DNA from: Gammaproteobacteria bacterium
GTDB lineage: Bacteria; Pseudomonadota; Gammaproteobacteria; Ga0077536
Reading direction: 5' to 3'
DNA: 64,000 nt
NCBI GenBank assembly: GCA_024234975.1
Contig: JACKNH010000006.1
Location: 186,001 to 250,000, forward strand
A program made the position numbers and the translations under genes. Positions 8,596 to 17,478 of this stretch are shown one piece after another. Numbering within the stretch: the stretch's first letter is position 1; every line of letters begins with the position of its first letter. The notes beneath the pieces were generated by a model. It was given only the letters and a program-made list of their open reading frames with translations, ran no database searches and was not told where the DNA came from.

Positions 8596-10500
8596 TCAAG
8601 TCGCCAGACCGAACGTGAGGATCAGCAACCACGTCAGCATGCCCCACATGATGAAGAACAGCGGCGTGCCCACCCTGACGAAATCCCCGAACCGGTAGCC
8701 GGCGGCGTTCATAACGATGAGATTGGTCTGGTAACCCATCGGTGTCAGGTAACAGAGGTTGCAGCCGAACAGCACGGCCAGCACGAACGGTTCGACGGGC
8801 GCTCCGAGTTGCTGGGCGATTTCAATCGATATCGGCGTCCCGATGGCAGCAGCGGCGTTGTTGGAGACGACATTGGTCAGCAGGCCCATCAACAGCATCA
8901 GCAGCGACATGGTGGCTGCGGGCGAGAGCGAATCCGCGATACTGACAAGTTGTGATGCCAGGAATGTGGTGGCGCCGGTCACGGTCAGCGCTTCGCCCAA
9001 CGCAAGACTCGCGGTGACCAGCAGGATTATTTTCACCGACACCGACTGACTGACTTCCTGCCAGGTCAGCGTGCGGGTGGCCAGCAGAAACAGCACGCCG
9101 GCCGGGCCGGTCAACGCAATCGACAAGCCACCAGCGGCGGAAATCGCGATGACACCGATAAGCGCGGCGAGCGCGGTCCACGCGCGCTCGCGGTGTGGCG
9201 CGATGTAACGCGCGTCCAACAACAATCCCAGGCCGCGTCGCTGGGCATTGGTGATCGCTTCCTCATCCCCTTGAACGAGCAATACGTCGCCTTCGGCCAG
9301 CTGGCGACGGGCAACGTTCTGCCGGTGCCAGGTACTACCCGGTCGCGCCGGGCGCACGCCGACCACCAGCAGATCGAAGGTTTCGGCAACCCGCGCGCCC
9401 GCCACCGAGCGGCCCACCAGTGGCGAAGTGGCGGTGACAACGAACTGGGTCACCAGTCGGGCGCCATGGGGGTGCGGCACTTCCTCGCGTGTGCCGCCAT
9501 CTTCCGCCGGTTGCGCGGCGGCCTGTTCGGCGCCGCCTTCGGCCGGGTCCGGCGCCACTTCAACATCATGCAGCTTCACCCCCAGACGGCGTTCCAGTTC
9601 CTTCAGATTCTCCGTTGTGTCCTGCACCAGTAATGCATCACCGGCATTGATGCGGATGGTGGGCAGGCGGCTGAGCAGTTTGTCGCCGCGGCGGATGCCG
9701 CGCAGCTGAATGCGGTAATCCACCCGCGACAGGATTTCGCGCAGCTCCTTGTCGGCAGCCCAGGCATCCTCGGGGATGTAAAGCTCGGCATCGAACACCT
9801 CTTCGCCGTAACTCTCCTGTTGGCGTGGTACCGACCGCAGCAACCACGGCGCAACGCCCCACAGGTAGAGCATTGCCGGGATCGCCGCCGCGGCGACCAG
9901 CGGGTAGAAATCGAACAGTGACAGCGATATACCGCCGATGTCGCGCGCCATGGCAACGACGATCAGGTTGGTGGAAGTACCGATGGTGGTCGCCATGCCG
10001 CCAATCAGCACCGCGAAGTTGACCGGCATCAGCAAGGCGGTGGCCTGCGAGCCGGCCCGGCGCGCGGCGGCAATCAGCAATGGCACCAGCAGCACGATGA
10101 CCGGCGTATCGTTGATGAAGCCGCTGGCCATCGCGCTGGCGAACAACACCAGCACCAATGCAACGCGGGGCCGTTGACCGACCATGTTGCTCAGCACATG
10201 CGCTGCGGGGTCCAGCGCGCCGGTGATCACCAGACCCTGGCCGAGAATCATCAGGCTGCAGATGGCAATGAGTGCGGGGTGGCCGAATCCAAGAAAGAAA
10301 TCAGTCGGGGTAACCGGGCCGTCGACGGTACCCAGCGGGAATAGCGCGAACAGCAGCGGTACGAATACCAGGATGGCCAGGCAGACGGAAGCCAGCGGGA
10401 AGCGGTCGAGGACGAAGATCACAAACATCGCCAAGGTGAAGGCGAGCATGACAGCGCCATGGGGCGTCAGTCCCGCCGGAAGCCAGGTGGCGAAATCCAT
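8596..10500 (-). CDS. SLC13/DASS-type anion permease with two RCK_C (TrkA-C) domains
   Basis: A 634-residue inner-membrane transporter of the divalent-anion/Na+ symporter superfamily. The first half (about residues 1-215) and last fifth (about 440-634) are strongly hydrophobic and carry the paired conserved helices (SGFINDTPVIVLLVP in the first repeat, LTNVVSNNAAAAIG in the second), which are the Na+/substrate hairpin motifs of the family. Between them lie two soluble RCK_C/TrkA-C regulatory domains (about 222-310 and 345-430), joined by an acidic Ala/Glu-rich linker. Members move sulfate, dicarboxylates or related anions; the substrate here is not determined. It stands alone, with a divergent predicted outer-membrane gene upstream. 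Confidence 0.9.
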   Translation of the reverse strand: MDFATWLPAGLTPHGAVMLAFTLAMFVIFVLDRFPLASVCLAILVFVPLLFALFPLGTVDGPVTPTDFFLGFGHPALIAICSLMILGQGLVITGALDPAAHVLSNMVGQRPRVALVLVLFASAMASGFINDTPVIVLLVPLLIAAARRAGSQATALLMPVNFAVLIGGMATTIGTSTNLIVVAMARDIGGISLSLFDFYPLVAAAAIPAMLYLWGVAPWLLRSVPRQQESYGEEVFDAELYIPEDAWAADKELREILSRVDYRIQLRGIRRGDKLLSRLPTIRINAGDALLVQDTTENLKELERRLGVKLHDVEVAPDPAEGGAEQAAAQPAEDGGTREEVPHPHGARLVTQFVVTATSPLVGRSVAGARVAETFDLLVVGVRPARPGSTWHRQNVARRQLAEGDVLLVQGDEEAITNAQRRGLGLLLDARYIAPHRERAWTALAALIGVIAISAAGGLSIALTGPAGVLFLLATRTLTWQEVSQSVSVKIILLVTASLALGEALTVTGATTFLASQLVSIADSLSPAATMSLLMLLMGLLTNVVSNNAAAAIGTPISIEIAQQLGAPVEPFVLAVLFGCNLCYLTPMGYQTNLIVMNAAGYRFGDFVRVGTPLFFIMWGMLTWLLILTFGLAT

Positions 10501-10670
10501 CAGTGCACCGATGCGCTCAGCATGCCGCTATTGTAGCGGGAACCACGACGCCCGGTAGCGGTAGACGAGACCTTCTGCTACGTAGGATTTGCAAAGCCGG
10601 ACTCGTGTTTTTCAACAAAGCCGGCGCTATCATGCGCGCGACGGGATCAACCTTGGGGAACCTGGACAGG

Positions 10671-11717
10671 ATGTTTTCGGTGACGAGGATTTGTTTGCAG
10701 CTACGCCGCCATGCAGTACTGCTGGCAGGCATTGCCATGATGTTTGGAGGGCTTGATGCCTCTGCGCAGTCAGGTACGTCGCCCGACCCGTGCGTCGTGC
10801 GTTCGGCGCGGGATACCGAGCTGGTAGACCGGGTCCACGGTGAACTCGCTGAAGCGGTCTGTTCCACCTCGAAATGGTTCGACAGCTTTTTCGGCAATCC
10901 CAGCGACTACGACGCCTACCGGGCGACTTACGGCAGCATTTCCGTCGGTTCGTTATGGGATGAGTACCATGGGTTTGACCCGCGACTTCGGTTCAAGGCG
11001 CGCATGCAACTCCCGCAACTCAACGGGCGTCTCAACGCATTCGTCGGCCGTGTGGATGAAGATGAATTCATTGCCGGCTCACCCGAGCAGTTCGCTGCAC
11101 TGCCCAGTCAGTTCCGCCAGGTGGATGATGAAAAACTGCTGCTGGGCATCGGTTACAGCCGGCCGGGGCTGAAGGGTTATATCGATGCCGATGTCGGCAT
11201 TCATCTGGATATTCCGCTGAATCCCTACACCCGGGTGAATTATCGTCGTGCCTGGTCGCTGGATGACGATACCGTGTTCCGCTTTCGCCAGAGCGCCTTC
11301 TGGCAGGAGCAGGAAGGCCTCGGCACTTCAACCAAACTCGATTTCGACCACGAACTCAATTCCACCTTCCTGTTCCGCGTGACCAGTATCGGTATGGTCG
11401 CCGAACGCACCAGCGGGGTGGAGTGGAGCGGCTTGACGACATTGTTCCACGGTCTCGATGACAAGAACGCACTCGCGTATCAGGTCGGTGTCGAAGGCAA
11501 GACAGGCAGCCGCGTGCCAGTGCAGGATTACGGCGCGCGCATCATCTACCGCCGCCAGTTCATCCGTGAGTATCTCATTCTGGAATTACGCACCGGTATC
11601 AGCTGGCCACGCGAGCGCGTCATCGACAAGCGCGAGTTCACCTGGGGTGTCGGTGCGGCCATCGAACTGCGCTTCGGCAACTGGCCGCATATCGCCAACG
11701 ACAGTCGCGGCAGCTGA
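10671..11717 (+). CDS. Predicted outer-membrane beta-barrel protein, uncharacterised
   Basis: A 348-residue exported protein not matched to a named family. A signal peptide (MFSVTRICL to about GGLDASAQ) precedes a Cys-containing N-terminal segment. The rest is a series of amphipathic beta strands (for example RVNYRRAWSLDDDTVFRFRQ and LILELRTGISW) ending in GAAIELRFGNW, close to a barrel C-terminus. Start choice: this ATG follows GGGGAACCTGGACAGG and gives the signal peptide directly; an ATG 13 codons upstream is also in frame. It diverges from the SLC13 permease and precedes the ThDP enzyme by 183 bp on the same strand. Confidence 0.65.
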   Translation: MFSVTRICLQLRRHAVLLAGIAMMFGGLDASAQSGTSPDPCVVRSARDTELVDRVHGELAEAVCSTSKWFDSFFGNPSDYDAYRATYGSISVGSLWDEYHGFDPRLRFKARMQLPQLNGRLNAFVGRVDEDEFIAGSPEQFAALPSQFRQVDDEKLLLGIGYSRPGLKGYIDADVGIHLDIPLNPYTRVNYRRAWSLDDDTVFRFRQSAFWQEQEGLGTSTKLDFDHELNSTFLFRVTSIGMVAERTSGVEWSGLTTLFHGLDDKNALAYQVGVEGKTGSRVPVQDYGARIIYRRQFIREYLILELRTGISWPRERVIDKREFTWGVGAAIELRFGNWPHIANDSRGS

Positions 11718-11900
11718 GGGGCACGTCGTTGCATATGCTGCTGGCGCCAGCAGGTTTGCAGCGCCCGCATCGAAGTCAACATTGATCCCACCTGAAGCAC
11801 TCGCGTATCGTCGCTGCATCGGCCGCGGTAGCGGAGGCCGGCGCAGCGCCGGTATCCCCGCTTCGAACTGCGGCGGCAACCGCTACCAGGGGGGATTCAG

Positions 11901-13448
11901 ATGAACGGTGCGCAGAAGTTGCTCGAAAGCCTGCTGCAACTCGGGGTGGATACGTGTTTCACCAATCCGGGTACGTCAGAAATGCAGTTTGTCGCAGCGC
12001 TGGAACGCGAACCGCGCATGCGTGGCGTTCTGGCTTTGTTCGAAGGCGTTGCGACCGGCGCCGCGGATGGTTACGCGCGCATCGCCGGCAAGCCGGCGTC
12101 GACGCTGCTGCACCTGGGGCCCGGCCTCGGCAATGGTTTCGCCAATCTGCACAACGCCCGCCGCGCACGGGTACCGATCATCAACATCGTCGGCGACCAC
12201 GCCACCTATCATCGCGCCTACGATGCCCCGCTGACCTCGGACATCGAAGCCGTGGCGGCAGCCGTATCCAGCTGGGTTCGGACCAGCCGCGCCGCGGGGG
12301 AAATTGCCAGTGATATTGCCGACGCCTTCATCGCCGCCACCACTGCGCCCGGCAGCATCGCGACGCTGGTGGTGCCAACCGATGTCGCCTGGGGGCCGGC
12401 TGGCGGCAGCCAGGTGCCGCCGGTGCAGGTTCCAGTGGCGGCCGCGCCGACCAAAGATGCCGTCGCCGCGATTGCACGCATCCTGCGCGCGGGCGAACCT
12501 GCTGCATTGCTGATGAACGGTGCGGCGTTGTCAGCCCCGGGCCTGGCGCTGGCCGGGAAGGTTCATGCCGCAACCGGCGCGCGGCTGTTATCGGATTTCT
12601 TCATCACGTTGAAGGCGCGCGGTGCAGGGCGCGTGGATGTCACGCCGGTGGCGTATCCGGTCGACCAGGCCTTGCAACAGCTCGCGGATCTGCGCCACAT
12701 CATCACCATCGGTACCGTCGCGCCGGTGGCCTTTTTCGCTTATCCCGGTTTCCCCAGCGCGATGGCGCCGGAGCAGTGCCGGGTTCATTCGCTCGCGGCT
12801 CCGGGTGAAGACCTGGTGGCGGCGCTGGCGGCATTGGTCGATGCGCTGGATGCTGATGCTGTGCCGGTCGTCGCGGGTGACCTCGTCATTGCACCGCTGC
12901 CGGATGGCGCACTGACACCCGAAGCAATCGGTGGTGCACTCGCGCATCTGATGCCCGAGAACGCCATCGTCGTCAACGAAGCTGTCAGCGGCGCGGTACC
13001 GATTCCGACGCTGACGCGTCACGCCCGTCCGCACGACTGGATGGATGTCACCGGTGGTTCGGTCGGTGGCGGACTGCCATTGGCGCTGGGGGCGGCCATT
13101 GCCGCACCCGAGCGACGCGTCATCGCGCTCGAAGGCGATGGCAGCGCGATGTATACGATGCAGGCGTTGTGGTCGATGGTACGGGAAGGCTGCAATGTCA
13201 GCGTGGTGCTGTTCAACAATCGCGGTTATTCGATCCTGCGCTGGGAGCTGGGCAAGATTGCGCCCGACGGTGCCGGCGCGCGGGCCGATGCCGTGCTCGA
13301 CCTCGGCAACCCCGACATGGACTGGGTGTCGATCGCAACCGGGCTCGGTATGCCGGCGTGCCGTGCAACCAGTGCCGGTGAATTCAACACGGCGCTGGCA
13401 CGTTCACTGGCGACGCCGGGCCCGACGCTGATCGAAGCCATCCTTTGA
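11901..13448 (+). CDS. ThDP-dependent enzyme, acetolactate-synthase/benzoylformate-decarboxylase-like
   Basis: A 515-residue cytosolic ThDP enzyme. The catalytic Glu48 lies in LFEGVATGAADGYAR, and the ThDP/Mg2+ motif starts at residue 412 (GDGSAMYT) and ends about 30 residues later with VVLFNNRGYS. The length is short for a biosynthetic acetolactate synthase (about 550-590), and the family's small regulatory subunit is absent nearby. It is therefore more likely a paralog acting on a 2-oxo acid, by decarboxylation or carboligation, than IlvB/IlvI itself. The start follows GGGGGATTCAG. The gene is convergent with aroA, with 10 bp between the stops, and has no operon partner that hints at its substrate. 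Confidence 0.82.
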   Translation: MNGAQKLLESLLQLGVDTCFTNPGTSEMQFVAALEREPRMRGVLALFEGVATGAADGYARIAGKPASTLLHLGPGLGNGFANLHNARRARVPIINIVGDHATYHRAYDAPLTSDIEAVAAAVSSWVRTSRAAGEIASDIADAFIAATTAPGSIATLVVPTDVAWGPAGGSQVPPVQVPVAAAPTKDAVAAIARILRAGEPAALLMNGAALSAPGLALAGKVHAATGARLLSDFFITLKARGAGRVDVTPVAYPVDQALQQLADLRHIITIGTVAPVAFFAYPGFPSAMAPEQCRVHSLAAPGEDLVAALAALVDALDADAVPVVAGDLVIAPLPDGALTPEAIGGALAHLMPENAIVVNEAVSGAVPIPTLTRHARPHDWMDVTGGSVGGGLPLALGAAIAAPERRVIALEGDGSAMYTMQALWSMVREGCNVSVVLFNNRGYSILRWELGKIAPDGAGARADAVLDLGNPDMDWVSIATGLGMPACRATSAGEFNTALARSLATPGPTLIEAIL

Positions 13449-13458
13449 TCCGGCAAGG

Positions 13459-14748
13459 TCAGGCGATCAATCCATCGTCCAACGGCAGCACGCGATCCGT
13501 GGCGACGTCGATCAGGGTGACGCCAAGGCCGTAAGGCGGTGGCGCGGCGAGTTTGAAGAAGAAGTTGGGGAAGGTCTTGCCGACGCAGGCCGGGTTGATG
13601 ATGCGGATCCCCGGAACGACCAGCCCGAGCATGCCGAAGCACATGGCCATGCGGTGATCGTGGTAAGTCTCGACGGTGGCAGCGTGCAGCGCATTCGGAA
13701 TGAAGGCGAGCGTGTCGCCACGTTCAATGACCCGTGCGCCGCAGCGGGTCAATTCGGTATACAGCGCTTTCACGCGCTCGCATTCCTGTACACGCAGACG
13801 ACCGAGATCGTTGAAATCGACCGCGTGATCGGTGAATGACGCGAGCATGATGGCGGTCATGATGCTGTCGCCTAGATCGCTGGCCCGTGAAACCTGGCCG
13901 GGCGGTGGCAGAAATTGTGGAAAGCGCGCATCAATCTGCCATGGCGTGGTTGGCCAGTCGCGCACGGTGACCGGCAACTCTGCCAGTCCGAAGCGTTGCT
14001 TGAGCAGCCAACCCGCGCCCCAGAAGTAACTGCCGCTGGAAGCATCGGGTTCGACAACGAATTCGCCGTTACCGTTGGCAAAGTTTTCGACCAGGGCACT
14101 GGTCATCGCGACGTAAGGCGATTCGTCGCCATCGCCGCCGGGCTCATCAACGATGTCGACCTCCCAACCGCCATGATCGGCACACAGCAGTAGCGCCGAG
14201 GCGAACTGCGAACTGTGGGCAATGCTGACCCGGCAACGGCCCGGCCGACGTCCACCGCCATGGATGGTGGCCGGCAGACGATCATTGGGTGAATCGATGC
14301 GATAGCCAAGTTGACGCAAGGCGTCGAACAATGCCGCCTGCGGACGTTCGTGCATCCGATCAACGCCATGCAATCGGTAGACGCCTGTGCCCAGGCAGAC
14401 GTAGGCGGCGAGAAAACGCGCGGCGGTGCCGGCATTGCCAACGAATATGTCGATGGGATTGGGGCCACCGGCATCGGGCACACCACCAACGCCGGTGACC
14501 ACCAGCGTGCGGTTACAGGCATCGGCCGGATCCGGATCAACAACAATCCTGATCCCAAGGGTGCGCAGTGCCGCCACCATCACCTGGGTATCCTCACTCC
14601 ACAGTGCGCCGGTGATCCGCGTGGTGCGGCCGGCCAACGCCGCCAGCAGCAGGACACGGTTGGTGATGCTTTTGGAACCCGGCACAGACACCGCTACCTG
14701 CGGTGCCTTGTTGAGCGGGACGACTTCAATTCGGTCAGGCAATGCCAT
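13459..14748 (-). CDS. aroA: 3-phosphoshikimate 1-carboxyvinyltransferase (EPSP synthase)
   Basis: A 429-residue cytosolic enzyme of the shikimate pathway that joins phosphoenolpyruvate to shikimate-3-phosphate. N-terminal PGSKSITNR binds the substrates and the PEP loop reads GNAGTAARFL. Downstream, DHRMAMCFGMLG carries the conserved Asp-His-Arg-Met of the second domain. The PEP loop and neighbouring residues look closer to the GNAGTASRFL form known from fungal AROM proteins than to the enterobacterial GNAGTAMRPL form. It stands alone rather than in an aro or ser operon. The product feeds chorismate, the substrate of the trpE(G) enzyme at the other end of the window. Confidence 0.93.
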   Translation of the reverse strand: MALPDRIEVVPLNKAPQVAVSVPGSKSITNRVLLLAALAGRTTRITGALWSEDTQVMVAALRTLGIRIVVDPDPADACNRTLVVTGVGGVPDAGGPNPIDIFVGNAGTAARFLAAYVCLGTGVYRLHGVDRMHERPQAALFDALRQLGYRIDSPNDRLPATIHGGGRRPGRCRVSIAHSSQFASALLLCADHGGWEVDIVDEPGGDGDESPYVAMTSALVENFANGNGEFVVEPDASSGSYFWGAGWLLKQRFGLAELPVTVRDWPTTPWQIDARFPQFLPPPGQVSRASDLGDSIMTAIMLASFTDHAVDFNDLGRLRVQECERVKALYTELTRCGARVIERGDTLAFIPNALHAATVETYHDHRMAMCFGMLGLVVPGIRIINPACVGKTFPNFFFKLAAPPPYGLGVTLIDVATDRVLPLDDGLIA

Positions 14749-14852
14749 GGATTTCAGACTCGGAGATCAATGTGTTGCAGTGGGCTGCGTGGTCACGGCG
14801 ACGCCTTCAGCGGCGCCGGTGATGTAAAGCGGTGCCATCGGGTACATCATCC

Positions 14853-14882
14853 CCCACCGGGTTGAGACTGCTGCCCGGTGGG
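14853..14882. terminator. Hairpin downstream of the SMP-30-like lipoprotein gene
   Basis: A perfect 9-bp inverted repeat (CCCACCGGG / CCCGGTGGG) with a 12-nt loop lies about 50 bp beyond the stop of the minus-strand lipoprotein gene and 105 bp upstream of the aroA start. There is no U tract on either strand, so it may be a factor-dependent terminator or an RNA-stability hairpin rather than an intrinsic terminator. The rest of the 184-bp gap holds nothing else I recognise. Confidence 0.4.
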
Positions 14883-14932
14883 ACCAGAGCGTCGATGCCA
14901 TCCAGAACGCGCTTCGACAGTTTCGCCGCCGC

Positions 14933-15928
14933 CTACTCGAACCTCACGCGCAGCAATACCGGTGGTTCGGGATCAGCGAAATGTGGCTGCACCACGTATA
15001 CATCGTCACCGACTACCGCGCCGGTCGTGGCTGCGCCCTGGTTGCTGGCGATGCCGGTGATGGCAGCACTCTGCCAGCCGTCATCACTCTTCAGCCTGAC
15101 CGTGCGGGCATCGACACCACAGACCACGGCGAGGCTGCCGTCAGCCAGCCAGACCATACCGTCCGCGCCATTGACGGGCTCCGGCAGTTCAACCCGCGAG
15201 AACGCGGCGGGATCGTTGAGCGGCACGCGGTAAAGCGCGCCTTCGGGTGTGCTGGCGATCAACAGGAACCCATCGGGATGACTGACGATGCCATTCATGC
15301 TGACTGATTCGGGCAATACGTCCGCCGCCACCAACAGCGACGGGTTGTTGTCGAGATCGACGGCGTAGACCACGCGCGCGAATGAATCCGTGCCGTATAT
15401 CGTGCCGTCTTCGCCGACGGTGACATCGTTGATGAACACCCGCATGCCCGGTGCACGTTCACCGAGCAGGTGGTCGACATTGACCATCGCCGTACGCAAA
15501 CCGGTATCGAGATCGTAGATGCCGATTGCAGCGACGCCGGTGGAATCGGGATTGGCGAATACCGAGCCATCGGTGTTGGTCACGATCAAGCGGTTGCGGG
15601 CTTCATCGACTTCGATACCAACCGATGACCTGAGGTCGGCATCGCGAACGAAAGCTGTCATGCGGCCGTCGTTGGCCACTGCGTAAACAGTCCCTTCGAC
15701 GACGGAGCCGACCAGAAAGCGATTGTTGGTCAAATCGTACTCGACGCCTTCGGGCGTGAAGCCGCCACGTTCGAGCACGATACGCTCGGGTATCTCGATA
15801 GAGGTGACTTCAGGCGCCGCTGGAGGAGGGGGGACATCGTCGCTGGCAGCAGGTGGCGCATCAGTGCCACCACAGCCTGCCAGTAACAGGGCTGCGGTCA
15901 GCGCACAGAGTTTGAACTGTCGGTCCAT
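14933..15928 (-). CDS. SMP-30/gluconolactonase-like beta-propeller lipoprotein
   Basis: A 331-residue predicted lipoprotein. The short signal peptide ends in the lipobox LLAGC with acylated Cys19, followed by a low-complexity Ala/Pro linker. The mature domain is a repeated beta-propeller of the SMP-30/gluconolactonase/LRE type (repeated units such as NNRFLVGSVVEGTVYAVAND and DGTIYGTDSFARVVYAVDLD), seen in periplasmic lactonases and sugar- or metal-binding proteins. The start was chosen for the lipobox and an excellent ribosome site (GGGAGGAACGACAAC); a longer frame upstream adds no signal. It lies upstream of aroA on the same strand, separated by a hairpin, so an operon is doubtful. Substrate unknown. 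Confidence 0.75.
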   Translation of the reverse strand: MDRQFKLCALTAALLLAGCGGTDAPPAASDDVPPPPAAPEVTSIEIPERIVLERGGFTPEGVEYDLTNNRFLVGSVVEGTVYAVANDGRMTAFVRDADLRSSVGIEVDEARNRLIVTNTDGSVFANPDSTGVAAIGIYDLDTGLRTAMVNVDHLLGERAPGMRVFINDVTVGEDGTIYGTDSFARVVYAVDLDNNPSLLVAADVLPESVSMNGIVSHPDGFLLIASTPEGALYRVPLNDPAAFSRVELPEPVNGADGMVWLADGSLAVVCGVDARTVRLKSDDGWQSAAITGIASNQGAATTGAVVGDDVYVVQPHFADPEPPVLLRVRFE

Positions 15929-16027
15929 GTTGTCGTTCCTCCCGGAGTTGCAAGTGGATGCTGTTGATGCAGTGGATTGTCGGGCATTTTCGCCGATCCC
16001 GGGGCTGCGAGTCACGGCCGGGTACGA

Positions 16028-17476
16028 TCAGCGAAGCTGGTGGCGCGCGGTGATGGCCTGTTGATAGTACGCGGCATATTCCGCTGCCGAACGGGCCCAA
16101 CTGAAATCGCTCACCATGCCGCGGCGTGCCAGCTGTTGCCAGACGATGGGGCGCTGCCGGAAATCGTCCACCGCGCGGCCGACACAGTCGGTCAGGCCCG
16201 CCGCCGACATCTCGTCGATTACATACCCGGTCTGGCCTTCGGTGACGGTATCCGCCAGTCCGCCGGTCGGGTTCACGATCGGCAACGTGCCATAGCGCAG
16301 ACTGTAGAGCTGGGTCAGCCCGCAGGGCTCAAAGCGCGAAGGCATCAGGAACACGTCGGCGCCCGCAATCAGGCGATGCGCAAGTGGTTCGTTGTAACCG
16401 ATGGTGGCCGCACAGCGGCTGGGCTGCGCATCTGCCAGTGCCTTGAGGTTGGCGGCGAAGGCCGGATCACCCGAACCGAGAAACGCACATTGCACGCCTG
16501 GAATTTCCAGCAGCGCGGGCAGTGCCTCCATGATGAGATCGCTGCCCTTCTGCCAGGTCAGACGCCCCACGTGGGTGACGATGAATGCGGAAGCGTCCAC
16601 TTCCAGCCCCAGTTCCGCCTGTAACGCCAGCTTGTTGTGGACTTTTTCGGACAGCGTTTCCAGCCAGTAGTGCTGCGGAATATGGACATCCAGGCGCGGG
16701 TCCCACAACTGGTAGTCCACGCCGTTGAGAATGCCGTGCAGTACGTTTACCCGCCAGTTCAACAAGCCATCCAGGCCGAAGCCGAATTCAGGCCGGGTTA
16801 TTTCTTCGGCATAGGTCGGGCTGACGGTCAGCAAGGTGTCGGCGCAGGCCAGACCCCCTTTGAGAAACGAGAACTGGCCGTAGTACTCCAGCAATTCCGG
16901 GTGCCATAAGCGTTCAGGCAGTTCCAGCCGGGTGAAGGTATCGCGGTCATACACGCCCTGATAGGCCAGGTTGTGGATCGAGAACAACGTTGCAGGGCGC
17001 TGCGGTTTGTCCGCCAGCAGTGCCGGAACCAGCCCGGTATGCCAGTCATGACAATGAACGGCGTCCGGCTTGAACTGCGGTAGCAGTTCACCCAGCGCCA
17101 TCGCACATACGACCCGGCTGAATGCGGCAAAGCGGTCGGGGTTGTCCGGCCATTCGTTGCCGTCGGCATCGGTGTAAGGTTCGCCGTCACGATCAAACAG
17201 GCCGGGGATATCGACCAGATACAGCGGAATGTCGGTGCCGTGGAGCTGGCTGGCGCGGATCTTCGCGACCGCATCGTGCTCAGGCAGCGCGAATTCGGCG
17301 ACGACCGGCGGCGGCACACTGCGCATTTCGGCAATCCGGCGGTAGGCGGGAATGACGATGCTGATGTCCAGGCCCAGCGCCTGGAGCGCGGGCGGCAAAG
17401 CGCCGGCGACATCCGCCAGTCCACCGGTCTTGATATGCGGAAAGACCTCCGACGCAGCAAACAGGATGTGGGCCAT
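16028..17476 (-). CDS. glgA: Glycogen synthase (ADP-glucose)
   Basis: A 482-residue GT5 glycosyltransferase that extends alpha-1,4-glucan from ADP-glucose in the cytosol. The N-terminus MAHILFAASEVFPHIKTGGL carries the KTGGL ADP-glucose site, and CHDWHTGLVPALL and the C-terminal MPSRFEPCGLTQLYSLRYG loop with the catalytic Glu are present. I took the ATG 2 bp after the glgB stop rather than a longer frame that would overlap glgB by about 75 bp, because family members begin at MxILFxxSE. It is the second gene of a glgB-glgA operon. Confidence 0.95.
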   Translation of the reverse strand: MAHILFAASEVFPHIKTGGLADVAGALPPALQALGLDISIVIPAYRRIAEMRSVPPPVVAEFALPEHDAVAKIRASQLHGTDIPLYLVDIPGLFDRDGEPYTDADGNEWPDNPDRFAAFSRVVCAMALGELLPQFKPDAVHCHDWHTGLVPALLADKPQRPATLFSIHNLAYQGVYDRDTFTRLELPERLWHPELLEYYGQFSFLKGGLACADTLLTVSPTYAEEITRPEFGFGLDGLLNWRVNVLHGILNGVDYQLWDPRLDVHIPQHYWLETLSEKVHNKLALQAELGLEVDASAFIVTHVGRLTWQKGSDLIMEALPALLEIPGVQCAFLGSGDPAFAANLKALADAQPSRCAATIGYNEPLAHRLIAGADVFLMPSRFEPCGLTQLYSLRYGTLPIVNPTGGLADTVTEGQTGYVIDEMSAAGLTDCVGRAVDDFRQRPIVWQQLARRGMVSDFSWARSAAEYAAYYQQAITARHQLR

Positions 17477-17478
17477 TG

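Noticed and set aside
11838..11852. Palindrome CCGGCGC-A-GCGCCGG before the ThDP enzyme
   Set aside because: Perfect but short, GC-only, and without a U tract or repeat elsewhere; such sequences arise by chance at this base composition.
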